Assembly: GCA_964567435.1 (NCBI GenBank)
Contig: CAZMMQ010000061.1
Span: 1-24,597 of the forward strand
Reading direction: 5' to 3'
Length of the DNA: 24,597 bases
Source: RFSX01 sp964567435
GTDB taxonomy: Bacteria; Bacteroidota; Bacteroidia; Chitinophagales; Saprospiraceae
Part shown: positions 7,386-16,504 of the stretch, piece by piece
Numbering within the stretch: the stretch's first letter is position 1
How the letters are laid out: each line of letters starts with the position of its first letter
Translations under genes and position numbers: made by a program
Notes under the pieces: model-generated
The model's input: the letters and a program-made list of their open reading frames with translations, nothing else
What the model was told of the DNA's origin: nothing
Database searches by the model: none

Positions 7386-10300
7386 TTCTTTTTCTTTTTA
7401 AATGGATTCCAGTTGTTTAGTTTTTCTTTCAAAGAATCTATTTCATTGGCAGCCCCTTTTCCAAGTACATCTTTCGCAGCTTGACCTACTTTGTCTTCCA
7501 ATTGCTCAGTCACTACTCCGGTAATTGTACTGTCAACCTTACCTTTCAATTTATCTCTTATGGCATCTTTCTGCTTATCTAATTCTGACTTGACAGCCTC
7601 TTCTGCTTTTGATTTAGCATTATTCACTTGAGAATCAACTACAGTTCTAATTGTATCTTTTATCGCTTCCGTTTTGTTTTCCAATTCTGTTCTTATAGTA
7701 TCCTTAAGTATGTCTACTTGGTTATTGACTTCATCTGTAATAGTTTCTCGAAGAGTCTTGCCTCCAGATCCCACAGGGAGTACTTTAATTTTTGGATTCT
7801 TCAGTGTTCCAGTAATAAAAATATCCAAATAGATTAAGTCTCCTAGATCAATGTTAACCCCTCTCTTTTTTGCTTCAGACTCCAAATAATTCATCCCGTA
7901 TTCCAGGTTTTTTCCAAGCTTATCTTTTTTGAGTTTGTCTCTGGGAATAACGGCATTAATAGTGTAATCTAAGTCTTGGCTTATACTATGTGTGCCTCCT
8001 ACGGTAAACGCCATGTCATCAATTTTGTGCTCATGTGGCTTGAGGATAACTTTCCCATCTTTGACTTCAAACCAATTCTTGGTTCCTTTAATATCAAGAT
8101 TGGTTAGTTTTTCTATACCTATAGTATTGCCAATCCTTTCTAATGGACCAAATCCAGAAATCTTACCTTGCAAAGTTTCCAAATAACCAGAGGCAGTAAT
8201 CTGATCTAATTTCGGTAGCATATCCTGTCCTAATGGGCCAGCAAAAACTAAGGTAGAATTAAATAATCCATTGATGTATTCTGCTACAGGAGCAAGAATC
8301 TTAAATGATTCTGAGTTCTCAAATACCTTTGAGAAATTCAAGGTGTTCAGATCTAATTTTACATCGAAGAGAGGATTGACAGGATCTGAAGTATCATATA
8401 TGCCATCTAGCAGAATCTTTCCATCCATTGCTTTTGCTTGCCCGTCAACTAACAGAGCAGCACTATTATTGATGGTAACCTTCCCTCTGACATCTTTCAG
8501 AATGTAATTTTCGTACCTTAATTCATTGATTTCAGGGTAGATGTCTAATTCCATATTTTCTGGAACTATGACAACTGCACTGATGCCAGCCTCTGATTCC
8601 GATTCGGATATGTATTTATTGGCGTCAATCTTATTGGCATCAAAAAATAACTTTCCTTTTAAGTTTTCTTGTAGAAATAGGTAATGACTTACATCATTAA
8701 GTTCACCTCTTAATGCTATTGGCGTATCGTCCAGTTTAGCTTGGCTATTCTCAAGCTTAAGTATATCTTGATTGTAATTCCCAGAAGCATATAAGTTTTT
8801 GAGGTCGTAAGAATCATATACCACCTTATTGGCTGTATACTTTGCGGATAGGTTCAAATCTTTATATAAACTCAAATCTACCAAAGTAGAGTCTGTAGAC
8901 TCATTCTGATTACCTTCATTGGTATAGCTCAATAGTTGATTGACATCTAACTTGTCAGACTGGAGGTTTAAATCTATGTCGGCTTCTGCTTCATCTGTTA
9001 TAAATGCGAGCGGATTGTTGACATGGATGTCTCCAGAAAAATCGGAAGACCCTACTTTTAGATTGTCTACTTCAGATGTTACGTTTTCAGGCTTCATATA
9101 GATATCAATCTGATCTAATTGGACAGGATAGTTTTCATATTCCAAATCAATATCAGTAGCTGAAGCGGTCCCGTTAAAATTGATATTCTTGTAGTTTCTT
9201 GATTCCACATCTTCTGCTGCTGCATCTACTGTCATATTTGTTTCAACTATTCCATTCTTCAATTTTATTCCTTCTAGAGGGTAAGCCCTTGCTATGTGTT
9301 TAAAATTCAATGTTCCGGCAAGTTGACCATTTACATGTGGCTTGCTTAAGGCATTTTCAACTCTGAGTTGACTAGTCAATAAGTTGTTTTCTATTTTGAA
9401 ATTGACTTTTTTCATATCTATTGTCAAATCACTTAGGTCATTGTTTTTACTAAGAATGTCCATATCAAAATTGATATCCTTAATTGGTAATGGCATGTTA
9501 GGATATTTGACCTCACCATTTTCTATGTTCATACCTATATCAATTTGGGGGTATACATTTTGATCTCCATTATAGTACCCTTTGATTGTCCCTCTAACAA
9601 AACTGTTTCCTTCAGATTTTATACCAGCTATAGATTCTTTGTATGCTGTTGGAATAAGAGAAAGTATAGAGCTTACTTTGTTATTAGGCGCCTCGATGTC
9701 AAGGTCAAATCCAAAGCCTGAAATTTTTTGAATTACACTCCCCATAAAAGATAGATCCAGATCATTGATCTTGATAGAGTTTTCTTTGAATTTATAGGAT
9801 TTTGAATCTCCATCTATCTCCAAAGCGATATCCGCATCTATTTTAGCATTATTAAGAAATTTGATACCACCAGAGGAAAAGTCTAGCTGTGATATAGTTG
9901 TTGATGTGAGTAAATCAAATTGAACATTCCTAAATTCACCTTTACCTTGGTGGCCCATGTCAATAACATTAGCATAGACTTTATTCTTTTTATCAGTGTA
10001 GCTTATTTGACCAGCATTAATTTCATAGTTCTCTATTTCCCCAAACGCTTCAGTCGTAGAATCATTGCTATTAGATTCTTTGATTATGTCATAATTCGCT
10101 TGACCTGATTCATTAACCACCAAGTCAAGTAAAGGACTGTTGACGACTATACCTTTGATGTTAATACCATCAGAAGGCTTTATAATGGACATTAAGTCAG
10201 TCTTAATAGAGATTGACTCTGCTGAAAAAAGTTGTTTTGATGACCATTGATTGATGCCGTCTATGGATATGTCGTTGACGACTACAGCCAAATTAGGGAA

Positions 10301-10474
10301 ATTTTTAATCAAAGAAATTGAAGCGTCTTTAAAATCCACTTCTGCATGGATATTTTCATTGACTTGTTCCTTAATCGCTTTATGTATTTGACCTTTAAAG
10401 AGAAAGGGTAGAAAAATCAAAGCGATAATTAACCCGATTAAGGCCCAAAATAAAATTCTAAGTATGATTTTCAT
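7382..10474 (-). CDS. AsmA-like family protein
   Basis: A 1030-residue inner-membrane-anchored periplasmic protein. One transmembrane helix (about 4-26) is followed by the AsmA-type start (VDFKDASISLIKNFPNLAV, 47-65), with repeated beta-rich segments through most of the chain. An AsmA_2-like C-terminal region follows at about 780-920, including the ISGFGPLERIGNTIGIEKL stretch. AsmA/TamB-type proteins are elongated beta-groove proteins tied to phospholipid traffic and outer-membrane homeostasis. The last 100 or so residues (about 925-1030) are an unusual amphipathic, Lys/Glu/Asp-rich helix with repeated DTIRT and KDAIRDKL segments, ending in a basic KKKKN. It is the first gene of a two-gene unit with the serine hydrolase. 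A direct role in lipid transport is inference. Confidence 0.88.
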   Translation of the reverse strand: MKIILRILFWALIGLIIALIFLPFLFKGQIHKAIKEQVNENIHAEVDFKDASISLIKNFPNLAVVVNDISIDGINQWSSKQLFSAESISIKTDLMSIIKPSDGINIKGIVVNSPLLDLVVNESGQANYDIIKESNSNDSTTEAFGEIENYEINAGQISYTDKKNKVYANVIDMGHQGKGEFRNVQFDLLTSTTISQLDFSSGGIKFLNNAKIDADIALEIDGDSKSYKFKENSIKINDLDLSFMGSVIQKISGFGFDLDIEAPNNKVSSILSLIPTAYKESIAGIKSEGNSFVRGTIKGYYNGDQNVYPQIDIGMNIENGEVKYPNMPLPIKDINFDMDILSKNNDLSDLTIDMKKVNFKIENNLLTSQLRVENALSKPHVNGQLAGTLNFKHIARAYPLEGIKLKNGIVETNMTVDAAAEDVESRNYKNINFNGTASATDIDLEYENYPVQLDQIDIYMKPENVTSEVDNLKVGSSDFSGDIHVNNPLAFITDEAEADIDLNLQSDKLDVNQLLSYTNEGNQNESTDSTLVDLSLYKDLNLSAKYTANKVVYDSYDLKNLYASGNYNQDILKLENSQAKLDDTPIALRGELNDVSHYLFLQENLKGKLFFDANKIDANKYISESESEAGISAVVIVPENMELDIYPEINELRYENYILKDVRGKVTINNSAALLVDGQAKAMDGKILLDGIYDTSDPVNPLFDVKLDLNTLNFSKVFENSESFKILAPVAEYINGLFNSTLVFAGPLGQDMLPKLDQITASGYLETLQGKISGFGPLERIGNTIGIEKLTNLDIKGTKNWFEVKDGKVILKPHEHKIDDMAFTVGGTHSISQDLDYTINAVIPRDKLKKDKLGKNLEYGMNYLESEAKKRGVNIDLGDLIYLDIFITGTLKNPKIKVLPVGSGGKTLRETITDEVNNQVDILKDTIRTELENKTEAIKDTIRTVVDSQVNNAKSKAEEAVKSELDKQKDAIRDKLKGKVDSTITGVVTEQLEDKVGQAAKDVLGKGAANEIDSLKEKLNNWNPFKKKKN

Positions 10475-10551
10475 CTGTTTCGCATTACTTAAACCAATAA
10501 CGGTATCCTGCAGTAAATTTCTTATAAAGTTGGGACTTTTTGTTTTTGTTA

Positions 10552-10638
10552 ATGGACTTTCAGGGTAATCCTCTATACGAAGCTTGGGTAATATCCATTA
10601 GTAACTATGCCAAGAGGAGTATATCTTGTGGTATATGA
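10552..10638 (+). CDS. Possible 28-residue leader peptide of the ABC protein
   Basis: ATG 10552 opens a 28-codon frame (MDFQGNPLYEAW...) whose TGA (10636-10638) overlaps the ATG 10635 of the ABC gene in an ATGA arrangement. I do not recognise the peptide. Two things make it worth listing: the exact stop/start overlap, typical of translational coupling, and the lack of an alternative gene in the 160-bp gap. Against it are its small size and the absence of an obvious ribosome site. It may be chance. Confidence 0.25.
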   Translation: MDFQGNPLYEAWVISISNYAKRSISCGI

Positions 10639-12110
10639 CAGAGGTACTTCAAGTGACGGACTTTTCTTTAACTATTTCAGGCAATCAAGGTCTTATTCCT
10701 ATATTGAATAATATCCACATGCAAATTTATTCTGGTGAAGTTGTAGGTCTAATGGGTGATTCTGGAAGTGGAAAATCGATGTTAGCAAAAAGTATTTTGG
10801 GACTTTCTCCTAAAATTAATACTTTAAAAGATGGCTCTATAATTCTAAATGGTAGGAATATTTCTTCTACTACGGAAAATGAATTAATCCAAGTAAGGAA
10901 GGAACAAATCGGCCTCATATTCCAACATTCCAGGACCTTACTTAATCCAATACAAACCATTGGTAAGCAGATTGGAGAAAAAATTTCTCATCAAAATCCA
11001 ACTAGTCTTCAAGCACAAAAGCAAGTTATCGATCTGTTGGAAAGTGTAGACTTGATTCCAGGTGATAGATATATCAAGAGATATGCACATGAGTTGTCTG
11101 GTGGCCAAGTACAAAGGGTTCTAATTGCCATAGCTTTGGCTAATAATCCCCAACTTATTATTGCCGACGAACCTGTCAGCGCACTTGACTCCAAAACTAA
11201 AGAAGAAATTCTTCAGTTATTAGAACGTCTACAACAATCAAAGCAATTAACTCTCTTGATAATATCCCATGATCCATTAGTAATCCAACGGCTTTGCAAG
11301 CGGGTATATGAAATCCAGCATGGCGTCATCGGCTCAAGTATAGATATAGATGATTGGACAATTGGTAATAAGGAGATCAATAATAATTCTAGCTCAAATC
11401 AGTCCAAGCGTGTATTGATAGATGTTCGAAATCTTACCAAGTCTTATATCCAGTCAAGTAATTGGTTCAGTTTCAAAAAAGAAAATCCAACTCTTATTTT
11501 TGATGACTTCTCTTTGAAAATCTACCAAGGAGAATTTCTTGGGATACATGGAAGTTCAGGGTCTGGGAAATCAACATTGGCTCGAATTCTGACGAGACTA
11601 GAGCCATTCGATCAAGGGCATGTTTTGTGGAATGGCATAGATATTTATCAACTTAATAGGAAGGGCTTTAAGGAGTTTCGTTCAGCCTGTCAAATTATTT
11701 TTCAAGATTCTTATAGTAGCCTTGCTCCACACCGAACACTTTTGAGTCAGTTTGAAGATATTATCAAGGTCAAGCCAAGTTTGACACTAAGAGATTTCCA
11801 CTCTATTCTAGCGGAATTGAATCTAGAGGAGCAACATCTTAGCAGATATCCAAAAGAACTCTCTGGAGGGCAGAGAAAGCGTATGCTTATCGCCAGAACC
11901 TTGCTGATGGAACCAGAATTCATTATTTGTGATGAAATATTGACTGGTCTGGATCAGGAAGTAGCCACTAAAATATTAGAGATTTTCAATCAAAAGGTAA
12001 GAGAAAGAGGTATCACAGTACTGTATATATCACATGATTTGGCCATGATATCTAAAATTTCTGACAGGGTTGTTGACCTAGATGACTACAGTCAAGTAGA
12101 TGTTGAATGA
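10635..12110 (+). CDS. ABC transporter ATP-binding protein with two fused ATPase domains
   Basis: A 491-residue protein with two complete ABC ATPase domains, like a fusion of the OppD/DppD and OppF/DppF subunits of peptide or nickel importers. Domain 1 has Walker A GDSGSGKS (41-48), signature LSGGQ (154-158), Walker B LIIADE (173-178) and switch His212. Domain 2 has GSSGSGKS (306-313), LSGGQ (409-413), FIICDE (429-434) and His467. Both sites look catalytically complete. No permease or binding protein lies nearby, so the partners must be encoded elsewhere and the substrate is unknown. I chose ATG 10635 over the in-frame TTG 10626. A small membrane-protein frame overlaps its 3' end. Confidence 0.92.
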   Translation: MTEVLQVTDFSLTISGNQGLIPILNNIHMQIYSGEVVGLMGDSGSGKSMLAKSILGLSPKINTLKDGSIILNGRNISSTTENELIQVRKEQIGLIFQHSRTLLNPIQTIGKQIGEKISHQNPTSLQAQKQVIDLLESVDLIPGDRYIKRYAHELSGGQVQRVLIAIALANNPQLIIADEPVSALDSKTKEEILQLLERLQQSKQLTLLIISHDPLVIQRLCKRVYEIQHGVIGSSIDIDDWTIGNKEINNNSSSNQSKRVLIDVRNLTKSYIQSSNWFSFKKENPTLIFDDFSLKIYQGEFLGIHGSSGSGKSTLARILTRLEPFDQGHVLWNGIDIYQLNRKGFKEFRSACQIIFQDSYSSLAPHRTLLSQFEDIIKVKPSLTLRDFHSILAELNLEEQHLSRYPKELSGGQRKRMLIARTLLMEPEFIICDEILTGLDQEVATKILEIFNQKVRERGITVLYISHDLAMISKISDRVVDLDDYSQVDVE

Positions 12111-12423
12111 TTCCAGACTCAAAAAAAATTTCGTTCATGTAACTTTTATGGAAAATTTAACGTTAGCATTAACAAAGACTCAATATCCTACTATGCCAGC
12201 AAGACAAAATCTGACCAAACCAAAAACGATTTTTCTCATCCTGATCGTCTCTAGTTTCTTGTCAGTGATTTCAATTTCCATGATAGATTCAGCTATTCAT
12301 AATAAATATTCTGGAATAGAAACCACAGAAATAGAGGAAGATCAACTTAAGAAGTTCAAGTATAAGAATACGCAAGCAACATTGTCTAAGTTCTTTCGAT
12401 TCACTTTTAAGAGAATTATTTAG
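12100..12423 (+). CDS. Small single-pass membrane protein, hypothetical
   Basis: Not recognised. The 107-residue frame has one clear hydrophobic helix (about 43-62, IFLILIVSSFLSVISIS), an acidic stretch after it (ETTEIEEDQ) and a basic tail (KFFRFTFKRII). ATG 12100 overlaps the end of the ABC gene by 11 bp, which suggests coupling. ATG 12148 (91 residues) or ATG 12193 (76 residues) are alternatives, and the shorter forms place the helix nearer the N-terminus. The 3' end overlaps the convergent fmt gene by 8 bp. It could be an accessory to the ABC ATPase, but that rests on position alone. Confidence 0.5.
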   Translation: MLNDSRLKKNFVHVTFMENLTLALTKTQYPTMPARQNLTKPKTIFLILIVSSFLSVISISMIDSAIHNKYSGIETTEIEEDQLKKFKYKNTQATLSKFFRFTFKRII

Positions 12424-13357
12424 TACTAACAGGATAGGACTGTGCTTCATTTACTGTGTATCCGTTGAGAAGCTCTTTAGTATTCATTCTTCGTTTTCCA
12501 CTAAGTTGGATTTGATGGATATCGATAAATCCATCTTGACAAGCTACAGATAATTTAGACTTACCATCTGAAAGTAATGTGCCAGATAAAAGAGTATGAT
12601 TTGATCTCCTGTAAGTAGCTTCATACACCTTCGCAGACTGCTCGTCTATAGTCATCCATGCAGTTGGATAAGGTGATAATCCGCGGATAAAATCATATAT
12701 CTTTTTTGCGGGTTGATTGAAATCTATCTGTGTATTGACTTTGTGTAATTTAGGTGCATGTGTTTGCTCTGAATCCTTTTGAGCAAGTAGTGAGATATCT
12801 CCAGAATCTATTTTGATCACTGTATCCAGTACTGCATCAGCTCCAACCCACATCATTCGATCATGTACTGCTCCAGCATTATCAAATTCGTAGATTGGAA
12901 TTGACTTTTGAAGGCATATAGCCCCAGTATCTATTTCATGTTTTAGTTTGAAAGTGGTGACACCTGTAAGTATATCTCCATTGATGACGGCCCAATTTAT
13001 AGGAGCGGCACCTCTGTAAGCGGGTAGCAATGATCCATGAAGATTATATGTACCTAGAGGAGGCATATTCCATACAACTTCTGGGAGCATCCTAAATGCC
13101 ACAACAATTTGTAGATCTGCTTTAAGTGCTCTAAGCTCTTCTATGAAATTCGCTGATTTCAAATTCTTTGGTTGAAGGATATTCAAGCCTTTTGACACAG
13201 CATATTTTTTGACCGCAGATTCGATTAAGGTCTTCCTTCCTCGTCCACCCAACTTATCTGTTGCCGTAATGACAGCTACGATATCATAACCAGCAATGTG
13301 TAGAATTTCTAAGGAAGGAACTGCAAAATCTGGAGTACCCATGAATATTATTCTCAT
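12416..13357 (-). CDS. fmt: Methionyl-tRNA formyltransferase
   Basis: Formylates Met-tRNA(fMet) from 10-formyl-tetrahydrofolate so that translation can initiate. At 313 residues it has the normal length. It opens with MRIIFMGTPDFAVPSLE, the standard start. The catalytic triad is visible as Asn105 and His107 in TYNLHGSLLPAYRGAAPINW and Asp143 in KHEIDTGAI. The C-terminal RNA-binding domain follows at about 205-313 (LSPYPTAW within it). It is transcribed alone on the minus strand, convergent with the ABC/small-protein unit. The common def-fmt pairing is not present here. Confidence 0.97.
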   Translation of the reverse strand: MRIIFMGTPDFAVPSLEILHIAGYDIVAVITATDKLGGRGRKTLIESAVKKYAVSKGLNILQPKNLKSANFIEELRALKADLQIVVAFRMLPEVVWNMPPLGTYNLHGSLLPAYRGAAPINWAVINGDILTGVTTFKLKHEIDTGAICLQKSIPIYEFDNAGAVHDRMMWVGADAVLDTVIKIDSGDISLLAQKDSEQTHAPKLHKVNTQIDFNQPAKKIYDFIRGLSPYPTAWMTIDEQSAKVYEATYRRSNHTLLSGTLLSDGKSKLSVACQDGFIDIHQIQLSGKRRMNTKELLNGYTVNEAQSYPVSTK

Positions 13358-13443
13358 GATTAAGATCTTTATTAGGTGCTTTTTAACTAACGAATCGTAA
13401 TAAATAATGCAAATTGCAGTAATTTATAACTAGAGATTTAGAG

Positions 13444-14976
13444 ATGGCAAATATGTCTAAAATATTATCTTTTATAACCGTAAACCTACTTATTTGCGCC
13501 ATATATGGTCAAACTCTTACTTTAGACGGTTATGTTTTTGAGTCTGGTAATAGAGGATTTTTAAATGTGGTTCAGATTGATGTTTTTGATGTCAAGGATG
13601 AACTACTAGGAACTACATTTTCTGATTTAGATGGTCATTTTACCATTGATGTAGATGCAAGATTTAATTACAAGATTGTCGCCACCAAAGATATGTTCGA
13701 TGCTGTGGAGACTCTAGTTGATGTAGAACAAAATGATGGAAATAGTAAAAAGATATTCTTACAACTCAAGATGGAGCGATCCCCTGGTTATATCTTTGAA
13801 ATCACTCTTGCAGAGAAGAGAGAACATGATTCGATTATTGTCGACGCCATTAAGAATTCCAGGATAGAGGTATATAATAACACAACTAAAGAACCAGTCT
13901 TGGTGCTGGAAGATCATCCACATCCTCAGTTCAATGTTGCATTAATTAAAGGGAACCACTACACAATTTTGGTTCGAAAAGATGGATTCTTAGCAAAGAG
14001 AATGGAAGCATTTGTCAATGTTGAAGGATGCATACTTTGCTTTGAAGGAGTAGGTAGCGTAACGCCTGGGGTTTCTGATAACTTAACTGGAGGTAATGCA
14101 ACTGGTGTTTTACTAGCGAATGTAGAACTGGACAGGATTTATGAAGGGAAGACGATACCAATCAATAATATTTTATACGAATTTGGAAGTTCAGAATTGG
14201 ATAAGAGAGATGTGGAAGGTCTAGAAAGTCTGGCCACATTGATGAGTGATAATCCTGACTTAACGGTTGAAATTGGTTCACACACTGACTCACGGGGTGG
14301 TAATGAAAGAAATATGGAATTGTCTAGAGAAAGAGCTCAGAAAGTAGTAGACTTCTTAGTTGATAACGACGTTCTTAGATCAAGATTAATATCAAGGGGC
14401 TATGGAGAAACAGAATTGAAAAACGATTGTATAAATGGCGTAGAGTGCCCCGATTGGAAGCATAAAGAGAATAGACGGACAGAGCTCAAAGTATTGGGCA
14501 TAGCTCCAGTCAAAGCAGAAATTAAGACTCTTGCTCATATAAAGCAGCTAGAGCAAGGAGATGCTCTATTAGAAGAGATCCAGTTTGGAGGACAGATACA
14601 GATACCATTGGATAGTATGGTTATGGAATCTGACTCGTTGAGCATTGATAAATTAATCGAACAAAATCAGAAACTTGAAAACGCTACTTCTGATCTGGAA
14701 GGATCTATGGATATTGAACAGGAGGAAGTAACGATGTCCGAACTCTTATATAGAATAGTCATTAAGGAGTCTGAAGTAGCCTTGAGTGACGATGATACTC
14801 TATATAAACTGCATAGTAATTTGCTTGAATATGAAGATGGGAATAATAACTTCCTATACATGATAGGAGAATACAAAGATTTAAAAGCATTAGAAGGCTT
14901 TTTTAAGACAGTGAGGATTGCATACCCAGATGCATATAAAATTCAAGTCAAAGGAGATTCGATATCCAAAATCTAG
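13444..14976 (+). CDS. OmpA-family protein with C-terminal SPOR-like region
   Basis: A secreted 510-residue cell-wall-binding protein. A signal peptide (1-22, ending YGQ) is followed by carboxypeptidase-regulatory-like beta domains (about 24-108 and 115-200: GTTFSDLDGHFTIDV, then NHYTILVRKDGF). The OmpA peptidoglycan-binding domain (238-351) has ILYEFGSSEL, SHTDSRGG (279-286), the RAQKVVDFL helix and NRRTE (343-347). A linker leads to residues about 433-505, which look like a SPOR repeat (LLYRIVIKESE ... FLYMIGEYKDLKALEGF), a fold that binds denuded glycan. Start 13444 is used; ATG 13453 is equally possible. It ends in a CTAG shared with the convergent DUF5683 gene. SPOR assignment is by pattern only. 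Confidence 0.85.
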   Translation: MANMSKILSFITVNLLICAIYGQTLTLDGYVFESGNRGFLNVVQIDVFDVKDELLGTTFSDLDGHFTIDVDARFNYKIVATKDMFDAVETLVDVEQNDGNSKKIFLQLKMERSPGYIFEITLAEKREHDSIIVDAIKNSRIEVYNNTTKEPVLVLEDHPHPQFNVALIKGNHYTILVRKDGFLAKRMEAFVNVEGCILCFEGVGSVTPGVSDNLTGGNATGVLLANVELDRIYEGKTIPINNILYEFGSSELDKRDVEGLESLATLMSDNPDLTVEIGSHTDSRGGNERNMELSRERAQKVVDFLVDNDVLRSRLISRGYGETELKNDCINGVECPDWKHKENRRTELKVLGIAPVKAEIKTLAHIKQLEQGDALLEEIQFGGQIQIPLDSMVMESDSLSIDKLIEQNQKLENATSDLEGSMDIEQEEVTMSELLYRIVIKESEVALSDDDTLYKLHSNLLEYEDGNNNFLYMIGEYKDLKALEGFFKTVRIAYPDAYKIQVKGDSISKI

Positions 14977-15548
14977 AAGGTAAAAGTAATTCCAAGTCCT
15001 ATACCATTTTGAGGGGCATGCCATTCAAACCCCAAATCGTCATCGACATCAAACTCAATTAGATGACGATGAATGAATGCATCTGCAACTTGAAATAAAT
15101 GTACCAATATGGTGCTTATCAAGGTTATATCTCTTTGCCTTCTTGCTCTATCACGGAAACTTTCAAGCTCAGCTTGACTAAAAGTACATGGATTAGGGTT
15201 AGTGCCATTTAGCTTTTGGTTAGCTTCTCTATCCCATCTTCTATATTGATTATTATTCCTAACAAGTAATCCAATTACTGCACCTTCGATACCCATTACT
15301 ATAGGAACCTTGAGATACTTTTTGTTGTAAAACTGGCCTGCGCCTGGAAGAATAAGAGAGTAGAGTGCTGCTTTGCCAGGGTTTCCTGCAAACATACTCA
15401 GTGGACCATTATATTCTTTCTTTGTTTTTTGTCCGCTTTGAGATATTTCAATTGGAGAGTTAACTTCTTCAGTTTGTGGAATATCATCATTCTGGCCTAA
15501 AATGGTAGAGGTCAATAGAGCAAAAAAGCAAATGAGAAAAAATCGCAT
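14973..15548 (-). CDS. DUF5683 domain-containing protein
   Basis: A 191-residue envelope protein of unknown function. A signal peptide covers 1-18 (LLTSTILGQ). The DUF5683 hallmark lies at about 56-80: GNPGKAALYSLILPGAGQFYNKKYLK, followed by a hydrophobic glycine-rich stretch (KVPIVMGIEGAVIGLLV). Another hydrophobic segment spans about 140-158. The gene follows parB by 30 bp. In Bacteroidota this family commonly sits after parA-parB and before dapB-lepB; here dapB and lepB are absent and the operon stops against the OmpA-type gene. That conserved position suggests an envelope job tied to growth or division, but this is inference. Confidence 0.85.
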   Translation of the reverse strand: MRFFLICFFALLTSTILGQNDDIPQTEEVNSPIEISQSGQKTKKEYNGPLSMFAGNPGKAALYSLILPGAGQFYNKKYLKVPIVMGIEGAVIGLLVRNNNQYRRWDREANQKLNGTNPNPCTFSQAELESFRDRARRQRDITLISTILVHLFQVADAFIHRHLIEFDVDDDLGFEWHAPQNGIGLGITFTF

Positions 15549-15578
15549 AGAGCTACAACGAATATTATCTAAAAAAAG

Positions 15579-16499
15579 TTATTTGCTATCTTCTATAGAA
15601 TCAATAATATCGTTGAATTGATTGTCAGAAGTGAATGGTATAATTATTCGACCCTTGCCTGATGCGTTCCTCACTATATTGACTTTGGTGCCAAATACAT
15701 GAGAAAGTCTATCCTTTATTTTGACCACCTCAGGATGATTGTTACCACTCTGTGAGGTGGGCATTTTTGAGTTGAAATCCGGCGATGAAGATTCCTTAAG
15801 TGACTTAACTAAACTTTCTGTATGCCTTACAGATAGATTGTCCTCAATAATTCTATTATAAATAAACAGCTGCTCTGAAGGATCATCTAAGCCTAACATA
15901 GCTCTGGCATGTCCCATTGAAATTTTATCATTCTTCAATCCTTCTTGGAGGTCCGGTGGAAGTTTTAATAATCTTATATAGTTAGTTACTGTACTACGGT
16001 TCTTTCCAACTCTCTTAGCTAACTCATCATGCTGGAGATTGCACTCATCGATTAATCTCTTATAGGAAAGTGAAACTTCTAAAGCATTCAGATCTGATCG
16101 CTGGATATTTTCGACCAATGCCATTTCAAGCATACCTTGATCATTTGCCTTTCTAATATACGCAGGTACTTTCCTAAGACCTGCTAATTTTGAAGCCCTC
16201 CACCTACGTTCACCAGATATAATCTGATACAGACTTTTATCTATTTGTCTAACCGTTATGGGTTGTATGAGTCCTAGGGCTTTAATAGATTGAACCAGTT
16301 CTAATAATTCTTCTTCTTTAAATTCCTTTCTTGGTTGGTAAGGATTTGGCTCAATATGATCAATATTTATTTCTGCGACGCTACCATCACCAGCTTTTTG
16401 CTTCTCCTTATTAGGCGTCGTCTTTTGATCTTCAGTCTTGTCAATTTTGGTTAATAAAGCTCTTAACCCTTGTCCAACTTGTTCTTTTTTCTTTGCCAT
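15579..16499 (-). CDS. parB: Chromosome-partitioning protein ParB
   Basis: A DNA-binding CTPase clamp that loads at parS sites and spreads to organise the origin for segregation. The 306-residue chain shows a basic N-terminal ParA-stimulating tail (GQGLRALL, 10-17). The ParB/Srx domain is at about 43-135, with PNPYQPRKEF and the GERRWRAS motif (96-103). The helix-turn-helix lies at about 156-176 (LAKRVGKNRSTVTNYIRLLKL), with MGHARAMLG after it. The C-terminal dimerisation domain is at about 257-300. Its ATG lies 5 bp after the parA stop codon, so the two are cotranscribed. I found no parS-like TGTTTCACGTGAAACA sequence in the window. Confidence 0.97.
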   Translation of the reverse strand: MAKKKEQVGQGLRALLTKIDKTEDQKTTPNKEKQKAGDGSVAEINIDHIEPNPYQPRKEFKEEELLELVQSIKALGLIQPITVRQIDKSLYQIISGERRWRASKLAGLRKVPAYIRKANDQGMLEMALVENIQRSDLNALEVSLSYKRLIDECNLQHDELAKRVGKNRSTVTNYIRLLKLPPDLQEGLKNDKISMGHARAMLGLDDPSEQLFIYNRIIEDNLSVRHTESLVKSLKESSSPDFNSKMPTSQSGNNHPEVVKIKDRLSHVFGTKVNIVRNASGKGRIIIPFTSDNQFNDIIDSIEDSK

Positions 16500-16504
16500 C
16501 GATT

